Below are positions 11,180-21,651 of a stretch of 64,000 nucleotides of DNA, one piece after another. This DNA is from Lineus longissimus. Its lineage: Eukaryota; Nemertea; Pilidiophora; Heteronemertea; Lineidae. The translations under genes and the position numbers were made by a program. The notes beneath the pieces are model-generated. The model worked only from the letters and a program-made list of their open reading frames with translations. It had not been told where the DNA came from and did not search any database. Within the stretch, counting starts at the first letter, position 1, and each line of letters begins with the position of its first letter. Where the stretch lies: NCBI RefSeq assembly GCF_910592395.1, contig NC_088326.1, forward strand, positions 12,839,001 to 12,903,000, in the 5' to 3' direction.

Positions 11180-11889
11180 GTAAGTATAAGCAAATATCGC
11201 AATCTTACTATTGGTTATACTTGACAGTAGCAAAATTTATTTGAAAGATTCTGATATTCGATATGGTAAAAAGGCACGATTCCGCAGGCTGAGGAGCAAA
11301 TGGCCTCCCCTCCAAAATTATGCGATCATTCTAAGCGAAACAAAGGATAAATGACACAACCTACCCCCAACCCGATCCCCCCCCCCCCCCACTCCGCTGT
11401 CGTGGAACTCACCTCCAGTGTTGGTCAGTGGCAACCCCTGACCTTTACTCGAAGCCCTGACCTAATTCATCCGCTCCTCTCAAGCAGATGCAAGGATCTC
11501 CAATTTGTAAACATTTACTCAAATAAGATTTGGGAACTAGCAGTCGCATTAAGCCCAGTGCTGTTTGTGCACATACAGGAGCAGGTAGACCTATAACCCT
11601 TCTTACAAAAAAGCTCGACGTAACTAGCGCCACGTGTTCTTTTGGAGACGCCATCTGTTGCCATCGTCGTGAGTCAGTCCAAAAATGACACAATATATTA
11701 TTCAATTGAATCAAACTGGTGAAACTAGCCAGAAACTGTTCTCCCCATATCCGCTGCAAATGACATGCATTACATCACCCGAGGTGAGCACATGGTCCCT
11801 GGACCATTTCATTTTGGACTCGTCATAGTTTTCAAGCTTAGACAGTGGCGCCTCTATCGGGAAGACCTATCCTGAGAAGTGAACATTAA

Positions 11890-12723
11890 CCGGGCAGCGA
11901 TTTTTTTTCCCCTAGGATACTTGGTACACAGTGTACATCTATCATCCAATGAGAGACCGTCACCATGTTTACGTAGCCACGTGCGTATCTATAATTAAGA
12001 CTTCCCACGTGTGTATCAATAACACAAGGATTCATGCTGCTTTGAACATGTTTAAAGGGAGGACACAGGAAAGTGTTTGTGAGGAAACAATATAATATGC
12101 TTTACGCATATTATCACTGATGTGGTCTTCTCACTATCGTTACATCATAACTAGCATGATTTTTTTATTACACGTTCATTTTCATAGCACAAAGGAGGTT
12201 TAACCGATGCAGTGCCATCTTTATCAGCACTCAGATAGCATTTTGGTGTGTTCCCCTTTAACAGGCATTCATTAAATGGACGATAGATACAATCAGGATA
12301 TGAACACAATCACAAGTGGTAGTCATAGCACCCTTTACCGATGATAAAGTTGGATAAAGTTATCTGTATTGTATTGTAATGCAAACTTTTTGAGACACTC
12401 CTGTATATATGCTATGTACATGATTACACTACAGTCTGACAGGCATTAGGCCTACTAATGTAGGGCTGAGTTACATGGCATCCGATATGTTCGAATGTCA
12501 CTGCAAGAATACAAATCTTCAGCCTTGAAGTGAAAGTCACTTAAATCTGTTTTGTCACATGGACAATTGCATTTTAGGCTATGCGCGATTAGTCACGCTC
12601 ACATTCACCCATTGTTTCGGTTGAATACATAGTTGATGACGTTTCATTGTTCCGCTATCTGATTGGATGATAGATTTACACGGTGTACCAAGTATCCTAG
12701 GAAAAAAATTTCGCAACCGGGCA
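11890..12723. mobile_element. non-autonomous DNA element with ~60 bp terminal inverted repeats
   Basis: Left arm 11892-11950 and right arm 12661-12721 are inverted copies sharing CCTAGGATACTTGGTACAC and ATCTATCATCCAAT, with a T-rich run between CCGG-like ends and the shared block. The 710 bases between them hold no coding frame, as expected of a MITE-like element. A target duplication was not found, so the exact ends and superfamily are uncertain. Confidence 0.45.
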
Positions 12724-12970
12724 AGTGGGTGTTCAAAAGTCATAATCGCCTTGGAGGGTGGCGTATCCCATGACGTAGTCATTAGTGCATAGTTAGAGAA
12801 GTCTAATTAGAGACAAGTAGTGAATTTTTCACTTATATGAACTTCATAATCATTTTATAAAGATGTTTTACTGACACAGGAAGTTTTGAGTTTTACTGAA
12901 TCGAGCGCCACTACGCGGGACCTGATGGAATTAGGCTAATTTGATATAACATTGATAGTAATTTAGCCCA

Positions 12971-13039
12971 ACAGCAGGTATATGGTAAACTCCGGACCTG
13001 TAGGTCTGTGGTGCGACACCGTATGGTGTCGCCCCCTAT
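12971..13039 (+). repeat. dispersed repeat, copy A (second copy at 34380-34457)
   Basis: About 70 bases beginning ACAGCAGGTATATGGTAAAC and ending CACCGTATGGTGTCGCCCCC recur almost unchanged at 34380-34457. Both contain the small palindrome GACACCGTATGGTGTC. Copy B has a few extra bases before it. The flanks also share TTTTGTTACTGCTGTGGGG, about 140 bases downstream in copy A, so the original unit was longer. Confidence 0.6.
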
Positions 13040-14076
13040 CCAATTATCAGATTCAGTTGAACCAAGTTTATATTATGACTGTTGATTTTGTTGTAATTCA
13101 TGTACACGTTGTATCATTCATATTAGTTGGCAGACATTTGTAATAAAACAGGATTAAGCATATTTCAGTTTTGTTACTGCTGTGGGGCATACATGGATAT
13201 TTGTGAAAATCCTCGATGTGTAAATCGAGGATGTAACAAATCGCCCGCTTTCCAGCCTGAGCGCCACCTTTCGTCAAATGTAGGAAACTGGGTTTTTAAA
13301 ACACGGGACGGAATTGCGAAATAAGTCTTTTCAACGGAAAAGTTGTGCAAGATTCTGGTATGTATTGATTTCAAATTGAAGATGAATATTTACGGCGCGT
13401 CTGAAAAGTCAGCTGTGTTGTTCTAACCAGGATTAATGACTAAATCATGAAATGATCAGAAAATTCAACAATAATGAATAATAATACATGTAATAAAGGC
13501 CAAAGGGTGTTCCAAAAAAAACGTTGTGATTTGTAGATTTGCTATTTCATGCATTTATACTATAGGAATGGAGAGCCCCTTTCCACTCTCAACTGGGAAC
13601 GGGAAGGGGGCCATTGAAGAGCAGGCATTGATTGCTCACTTTGAAATGAGTAAATGACCTGTCTGATTGATCTTGATGGCACTGCCACTGTCCAGTCACT
13701 CGCTGTGTCTGTGGCTGATCAGATATTTGTCAAAGCAAAGTTTTTTCACCTTGCCTTGTCAAGCCAGCCTTGTAGTGGCCAGATGGGTTTGGCCTGGGTC
13801 ATCCATAGAAGTACCCACCTGCAGTTGATTTCGAGTTTCACTTTCACTTTTCAGGAGGAAGACATTTAGCACAATATCATGAATATGCAATATTATGATG
13901 TTGCTATGCCAGGCTTCTGTCAATGTCACAACTCACACATGTCTGTATGTGACGTTGGCTGGTAGTCCGATTTTGATGTTCGAACACAGTTTACAACAAT
14001 GAATAAAGCCACCTCGACCTGTCCAATTGGACCCCTTCACACATGCCTAAAGCCCCTTTCAATATTTTCATTCCAG
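13040..14076. other. non-coding stretch before the GTSF1-like gene
   Basis: No exon could be supported. It probably contains the promoter or 5' UTR exons and first intron of the gene whose coding part starts at 14093. Confidence 0.35.
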
Positions 14077-14092
14077 CAACCAACTCTGAATA

Positions 14093-17000
14093 ATGCCAAA
14101 CTACAGGACGATAGACCCTGAGGATGAGGTTGAATGCCCTTATGACAAGTCGCACATGATACGAGCCAAACGGTTCCCATACCATCTTATGAAATGTCGA
14201 AAGGTAAGGGACAGGGCTTTCATCAGTGTGACAAACCATGGCCAAAATTCAACACCAGGCCAAGTAGTCAAAGATGAATTTATGTTCATATGATAACAAT
14301 GTTCAAATGTGGGACAGTAAGGCTTTTGAAATTGAAGGGCTATGTCGTTTTATTTGTCCATGGCATAGATCAGGAAAACAGAAATGCAGTCAACTTCCAG
14401 CAATAATTGTGGTCAAACCTAACTAAAAGGACCCCTGTTAGCAGTTGCTTTGGGTGCTGTCGTAAAATGCTAACATTTTGTTTTTCAGAATTATGTTGGC
14501 ATCGACTTCGCAGTTTGTCCTTTCAATGCACGCCATGAGATGCCGCGGCCAGAATTGCCGTACCACACTGCAAACTGCCCAGATAAACATTTGATAGAAC
14601 AGGACATTATGTTCGGTGAGTAGGTCAAGCGGTGGTGAGGATTGTAGATGCCCTGTCCGAAGTTTCACATCGATGTATTGTAAAGGGGATCTGTTTTAAA
14701 CCTCGGTGTCAATGGATGAAACCAAAAATTTAGAAATTTTTGGTGAGACGGAAATCTGAAAAATGAAGAAATGAAACCAAAACGAAATAGAAATGTAGAC
14801 AGACGGGAGTTTCTATTTCATTTCAATTCTATTTCGTAATTTCTTGTTCTGTTGTTTATTGGTGCCCAGATGCCACTATGCCATGAAAGAGACAATTACA
14901 AAGTTAAGAGTTGGTAAAGTGATTTCCAATATTGATAGTAATCTCTATCAAGATTTGAAAAGATCTTTCATCTTGTTTTCCAGAGGCAAGAAAGAATCGT
15001 TCTGACTCAGGTGTATATTTTAAAGGCAACACTAATGTACCTTCTTACGATCTTGAGTGGAACAGGCCTGAACCGACCGAAGACTGGGATGCAGGTAATA
15101 CAGGAAAGAGATATGTCGCACTTTGCAGGATTTGCTGTTTTTTCCCCTCCTAAAAAGGGTTTAAATCTACAGATGTGCCTCTGTACTAAATAGAACTTTG
15201 AATTTTTGAAATCTAATTCTAACAAAACGTAACCATTTTAAAGGCATATTTTGCAAGTTACGACAGTTTCAAGAAGAGTATTTTCACATAAAAAACAGCA
15301 CAAATTGTTTGCCAGTTTATAGCTTTTATTTCTTGTCTTTGTAGAGGTACCGGCAGTCGTGCGTGTGGGCGTTGATCCGAAGATCCTGAACGCCCCTGGT
15401 ACATACCGCAGTCTCACCGGGATGCGCCCCGCCGAGAAAAAAGAATACAAAAAGCGTCTCGTGCAAATTGAGGAGCGAAAGAAACAGGGTTTGTCGTACG
15501 ATGATCTTTTGGAGGATATGACTGGTACTAAGGCGGCGAAGGCTAAGCGGGATGAAGAGGAGAGATTGGCACGAGAGGCAGCGCCACAAGGTCAGCTTCG
15601 AGTGCCGAAGGAGAAACCGCGTGTCGTGCAGCAACAGGAGGTGTTACAGAATAAACTGCTGATGTCAGCAGGAATTGGCAGAGGACGCCCCCCACAGTGT
15701 ATGTAACATGATAAGTTCATTCTTTGGTGAAGAAGTTCATCTTTTGAAATTGAATGAGACGTAGAACCTGGACTCAATGTATAGCCTGAATGAATAAAAT
15801 TACCTCATCCAATGAAAGAACCTGATTCAGACTGGTGTGGACATTTGAAGAACCCCCAATTAGCCTCTCATTGTAATTACTTGAAATAAAACTTCATCAA
15901 AACTTGTCATTTTCAGTTCAACCACCATCAGCTCCCGTCACCAATAGTGGCTATCCCAACACCGACGTTGCAGGGACACACCTGATCAATCAGAACACAA
16001 TGCTACTCGCCCAGCTTGCCCGAGGCCGTGGTATGGCCCTCGGGCGTGGGCAGCCTGTCCCAACGGTTGGCCTAGGTATGTATATTTCATAATCTCTCTC
16101 TTGGATCGTTTCAATGATTTCTAAATACTATTGCTACATCGTATCCTAATGCCTACTTCAATTTTCAGTTCTGTGTTTTCCCTGAATTATATTTGAAAGT
16201 ATTGGATCTACTGCTATCGGGCTTTTCATGCGGGTGTTATCAGCCATTCATCATGATTAGAGCATAATTCAATCTGGCCCTGAAATGTTGCTCCCTATTT
16301 CAAGCGTAAAGTTGTCATAATGGTTTTGCTGTAACAGCTATTGTTTTGGTGCTGCAACCTTAAACTGCTTGTAAGCAGTCGAAACGCATTTGAATGTTTA
16401 GCTTGAGGCTAGAATGGAAAAGTATTCTGAACTGAAGGTATTGGTTGCCTCAGCAAATATCAAGAGGGTGGACTAAAATGTAGGCCTGTGACCCTCATGA
16501 CCTTGAGGGTTTGGCAAAATGACTGTGTCATTCTTGTCGTGTTTGATGAGACAACTGCTACAGACTGTCGAGTATCAGTTCCTGGATCTTAGTTTGTTAA
16601 TGATACATAATTCTGCTGTCGACAGGACGCGGGGCGATGCTGTCAAAACAGAGACTGGATTTCCCGCCAGTTGGCGCAAACCAGGTATCGAGTTTAGAAC
16701 AGCAAGGTAGGGAAGATTCTGCAAAGAATTCTGGCAATTGTGTAGATTATCAATTCTGTCTTTTCTTATTTAGTCCTGTCAGATTCACCTGGCTATTTCT
16801 CTCCATCCTGTAGTTCAGCTGCCCGTTTTTTCCTTGATAATTTGCTTGTATCATAACTGTATCATATCGGTTCTAGCTTTCGCCAAGGCATGCAATTGCA
16901 AAAAGAGATAGTATGCTCTTTGTGAATACGACACCCATGTGAAGTTTCTGGGTGGTTTTATCTTACTTTTATACCTCATTCTGACATCTTTCCTTGGATT

Positions 17001-18850
17001 CATTAGTCACTCATGCATGGTTGGACTGGGAACCGGGGGAAATTTCTGAAAATCATTCAAACTTAAATTACCGTACACAGATTGAGTTCAATTGTCAAAT
17101 TTCTTTTTGGTGGTCTTCCCACTGTTATACGCACTCTATAACCCTGGAAATGTCTGCAGGTTTTAGAAAAATCGCTCTTATAAAGTATTTTAATTTCATG
17201 AGTCGTTTTGGAAAAGAATTTGACACAATTACGATCGAGCCCTGAATGTGCGCAAAAATAATCTGAAACATTCAAACAGGACAGTCATGAGGCAAGAAAG
17301 TTGCAAACATTTCCAGGGATTACATTATATATTCTTGAGCACCTGACTCCATCTGTTTTGGGACGTTCTGTACGGGGATGTGACAACACTTTTCAAATGG
17401 AAACATTTTCATTTTCTTTCTCCGAGTGCTGTCCTTGTCACATCCCTGTCTTTAAAGTGTTTCAGCTTCTAAACCATTCATTTGTTTAAATCTGCTGACA
17501 TATTATTTTCATCTTTTACCGTTTAAAGTTGCCGCTAATTATGGCTTTAATTCCCCTGCATGGCTTATCTTGCATGCTTCACACGCTCATTGCTGCATCT
17601 TCTGCCAAATCACATCAGTTAATTTATCAGTGAATAAATGCACTTATATTATAATGTTATGATTGGTTGAGTTTCGTTACAAAGCCGGACTGCTTCATAT
17701 CCAACATTTTGGAGTTTTAAACCATAGCATTGCCGATAAATAATGACTCACTTGTCCAACAAATTTCAAAGTATTCAGGCCAAGGTAAAAAGTTTGGGAA
17801 GAAAAGTTTGAAAAAATGCTTTGCACGTTAATTTGAACTTGGACTTTGAACTGAAGCCATTTTTTCAACGTATCTAAATCGGATGTATCCTGTTTTGCAA
17901 TGAAACTCTTTATTTGTTATATTTGCTTGTTGATTCCTGCAGCTTTTCACAATACCGTCCACAGTATCCCCTCCCCCCCCCCCCCACCCCACCTCCCACC
18001 TCATTTGACAAACAGGATTGTTCCCATTTCATTACATCATCCTCGTAATCCTCTTTGGTCAGCCGTCTTTGGCTGCCTCCTACTGTACCCTGCATGATGG
18101 GGGCCCCTTGGCAGATGTCACAAATAAATGTACTTGTCAAGTGAAGCAAATGTTCCAAACCTCTGTTATTAAGACTTTGTTTGATCCTCAGCATTACAAT
18201 ATAGATAATTGAATATCTTGTGACCTGATCCTTTCTATTTCCAGCTGCGCCCGGCACTAATCCGCCAAGGGGAGTAGGGAGTATCAACTCCGAATCCAGC
18301 TCAAATAGTAATGTAAGTTGGTCACATTTGAAGCCGTTTCAGTCTAAACTAATTGACAGTGACTGGACAAAATATGAGAACACCTTGATTTATAATAAAC
18401 TCCAGTTTACAGTTTATGCGGCCTGCGGTGGCTCATTTTGAATCCAGCATCTATGATTAGGCAACCATACCCACTTGGTTTGGTGCATGGAAACCGTCAA
18501 AAATTAAAACATTTAAAACCTCATTATTCGTTATCTGATTGGAGATGTTTTAGAATAGAAATTGATACCTCACTGTTTTGGTCGTCCCATCAAATGCTAC
18601 CTGGATCGTGCTGTCATTTTGCCCAAAACCTCTGCTATGGCCTACCGTTAAGCTCCACTTTCTTTTCAACCTCCAGGATGAAGAAGCGCCTACAAAAAAT
18701 CGGGGCCGGAAACTGCAGAAAAAACTCCGTGAAATAGACGTTTTGTTACGACGGCAAAAATTAGGAGCAACTTTGGACGCTGATCAGTTGGAAAAGATTT
18801 CGCAATATGACGATATTTTAACTAAATTGGAACAGTTAGAACTTGAATGA
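14093..18850 (+). CDS. GTSF1-like double CHHC zinc-finger protein with eIF2A/PYM-like C-terminal tail
   Basis: Eight exons (14093-14203, 14489-14615, 14984-15094, 15345-15698, 15917-16075, 16626-16706, 18245-18312, 18677-18850) join in phase into 394 residues. Two CHHC fingers of identical spacing (C-x5-H-x9-H-x3-C) lie at C15/H21/H31/C35 and C47/H53/H63/C67. This pair is the hallmark of gametocyte-specific factor 1 (Asterix), an RNA-binding cofactor of Piwi proteins. GTSF1 is normally about 170 residues; here a charged middle (about 120-235), an RG-rich part ([19 protein letters not shown]) and a last exon are added. The last exon (338-394; [35 protein letters not shown]) resembles the C-terminal helical hairpin of eIF2A and PYM, which contacts ribosomes. 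In exon 6 the donor at 16706 was chosen because the earlier GTATCG site would put a stop codon in the next exon. A piRNA role is inferred from family only. Confidence 0.8.
17968..17987. repeat. poly-C tract in an intron
   Basis: A run of C broken by few other bases lies in intron 6 of the GTSF1-like gene. Similar C or G runs occur near 11379, 24681, 26508, 26823, 53024, 53114, 59741 and 62580, so long G/C homopolymers are a general feature of this DNA. Confidence 0.6.
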
Positions 18851-19674
18851 TACCGGTGAAATATGCTGGAGCAATTCAAGGCTTTCTCGAGATAATGCTG
18901 GGCTTGCCCACTGACGGGTGTTCCCGGAGCTCCTGAGCAGAGGGCGTTTCAGTTTCAGTATATTGATTTTAACAAATATTTTTCTTTTATGGGGAGACTG
19001 GGCAAATGCAGCTGAGGGTATTTTCAAACCAATGTGTTTGCTTTTCTGCACGATTTCCAATGGTTGGGTTGTTGGGTATCATATGTAAAGAGTGGTTTCA
19101 CGTGACGTCATCCCCTGCTATGCTGGAGGGACCCACAAAAGAAAGCAAGTCCAAATGACGATGAAGGCATTTGATTCATTTAAGTCAGGCACGACGAATC
19201 GTTGTTCTGCCCTCAAACATGGCTGACCGTGAAAACACTATGTACTTATACCTGCAACACAATAAGCTTTAGCCAATGAACTTTGTGTAAGAATGCAAAT
19301 TTTGCAGTGTAAACAAACCTCGTGGACAAAAGAGGGCTGGACTTTTTTGGTTTTGATTAATTTTTAGGAAGATCGAGATTTCATTGAGCACATATAACGT
19401 GCTGAAATTTTTTTGGAGGAGAGGTGTCTTTGGGTCAATTCACAGAACTTCATATTAATTTGTGGAGATTTTAGAACTATTGTCCATTACGAGGCTAGAA
19501 TTTAGCCTTGGGGCGAATACTTTAAATACATATGCATATACTTCTGATTTTGTGGGCCCCATATGGTAAAAATTGGAAAGGAAAATGTACTGTGTACGCA
19601 AGTGACCGCTTAAGATTTGACTTCCCCTAAGATGCGTATGTACTTACAGAATGGCCCCTTGTTAATATCACAGA

Positions 19675-19680
19675 AATAAA
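19675..19680 (+). terminator. possible polyadenylation signal of the GTSF1-like gene
   Basis: The first AATAAA noticed after the stop at 18850, implying a 3' UTR of about 840 bases. Its use is not proven. Confidence 0.3.
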
Positions 19681-19800
19681 TATATTTTCAAATGTATGTG
19701 TTGTAGTGATTCTTTGTCAAGACCTGTGTGTTCTCCGTAGTATACGGTAACACATCTTGACTGTCAAGCCTTGGATCCACTCCGCTACATCAACGGTTAA

Positions 19801-20114
19801 AGCGAACTGGAACCGCCGAGCGATTTATTCAACTTTTCGACTTTCACCGCCCGAGAAAGTCGAGTTCAGATTTGTAGCTCCGCCCCAGTGCCCGAGCATG
19901 CGCAGTTCAATTTGTTATTATTGAGAATCATGTGAGAATCACGTGAGTCATGCGATCTTTCATTCATGAATTTTTGTAGTAAATTCCATAGTAGTGACGT
20001 CACTGAATGATTGACAGCTAGGCGCCATGTTTCATTCATGCCTCTCTCTGATCACCCGATACGCGGGGAATGAAAACGAGGTCATACGAACTGGCTTGGC
20101 GGTTCCAGTTCGCT
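19801..20114. mobile_element. MITE with TTAA target site
   Basis: Terminal inverted repeats of 21 bases (19801-19821 and 20094-20114) start AGCGAACTGGAACCGCC and differ at one position. Each is flanked directly by TTAA (19797-19800 and 20115-20118), the target duplication of piggyBac-type transposons. The 314-base interior has no coding capacity and carries GTGACGTCAC and GCATGCGCAGT. The TTAA sites support the superfamily, although the TIR start is not the usual piggyBac CCC. Confidence 0.7.
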
Positions 20115-20119
20115 TTAAC

Positions 20120-21127
20120 TCTGATGGTTCAGAATGAAGGTAACGAGGAGTATCACTAGCTCTGAATGTGATGCATCAGTGACCTACATCCATCCATGCT
20201 GAGAGGCCAAAACAAAAGAACATCCATTCTAGATAATACATACTAAACTAATTTATTTATGTCTGATATCAATAGATTGGCAGTCAACACAGATATGTAA
20301 GGCAGGTTATCTCAAAATTTATCTGACACCATAAATGAAATTGTTACATCTCTCTAGACCATCCTCCAATAGCAAGCCTTTGGACCCCAGATGCATTATA
20401 CTCTTGACTATTCCAGTGAATTCTCCGAGGGATAAAAAAGCCCGCTACGGGAGGATGCTACAGGTAGAAATGCCCATCACCACCAACTTCAATTCTAGAC
20501 TGAGAGTTGATATGATGCAAAAAAGAATAAAAATAAAATGCAAATTCAACAAAATTTGCGGTTCATGCTATACAACATGTACAACCATCTCAGAACGTTA
20601 ACATTTATAAACCTTACACCAAAACAATCTGGAAACAAAGAAATGTACATACAGTGCTACACATTTCAGGCAACATTGAGTGTAAACAAGCAATGGCCTT
20701 GACCCCACAACCTTCTGATCACAAGTCGCACACACTTCCACTGTGCGACCACACCCAATCATAGGACAACTGACATTGCAAGATAGCCTAAAAGCTGATA
20801 AAACACAACCACATCTCTTGGCAAAGTTAATGTTGAGATATTTCCTTGAATACCAATGAACCGCTGTTGTTAAAACACAACTATTTACACAAAAGGCAAG
20901 CATTTATGAGAATATCACAGCAATTTAAACAGCTTAATATTTATGTAGCATGAAGCTCCATCACCACAAGTTATAGCCTTGACCTACAGCATCGCAGGGT
21001 CAACCAGTCAACCCAATCTCCCTTCCACTTCAATGGCCGGCAGGAATGCACGATGGAATAACTTTACATAGTTTGTGCATCGTTAACTACATGCTATCAT
21101 ACCTCATTGAGTTTATCCTTCAAACAC
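20120..21127. other. intergenic region between convergent genes
   Basis: No exon or named repeat is seen. Open frames are short and without splice context. Confidence 0.35.
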
Positions 21128-21292
21128 ATGTACACCATGTACATCATGTACATCATGTACATCATGTACATCATGTACATCATGTACATCATGTACATCA
21201 TGTACATCATGTACATCATGTACATCATGTACATCATGTACATCATGTACATCATGTACACTGATCATGTACATCATGTACATCATGTACAT
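21128..21292. repeat. minisatellite (GTACATCAT)n
   Basis: About 17 nearly perfect copies of the 9-base unit GTACATCAT, with one short interruption (CTGATC) near 21260. Because the unit length is divisible by three, all frames stay open in parts of it; the encoded strings are meaningless. The unit contains ATGTACAT, a palindrome, so the array can fold on itself. Confidence 0.9.
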
Positions 21293-21548
21293 GTACTGTG
21301 CAGACACTGTTTAAGACTGCTTCAGTGCACCTGTTTTGCATAGGCCTATTACATGTAATACCAGCCTTTTGTACAGGTGACTTTTAACCAGCTAAATAGG
21401 GTCTAAAATCATCAAAATCATATCCTTGACCAGCGGATACCTTCTTGAACACTTGCGGTTACATGTACAAGGAATTGCTCAGTCTCAACAGAACACACTG
21501 TAAAATTTCCAATTACTATAACTTTTCATTTATCACAAACATAACAAC

Positions 21549-21554
21549 TTTATT
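21549..21554 (-). terminator. polyadenylation signal of the four-repeat gene
   Basis: TTTATT on the + strand reads AATAAA on the minus strand, about 100 bases after the stop codon at 21652-21654. A short 3' UTR is likely. Confidence 0.5.
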
Positions 21555-21651
21555 TCACATCACTCAAACCGAGGCGAATGACCTTTTCTGGGGGAAATGA
21601 TAGTCAATTGTCAAGTCACTCCCCCAAGTGATATAACCCTACATAACCACT

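Noticed and set aside
21046-21343. Open frames of His-Val or Met-Tyr-Ile repeats
   Set aside because: They are translations of the (GTACATCAT)n array, open on both strands.
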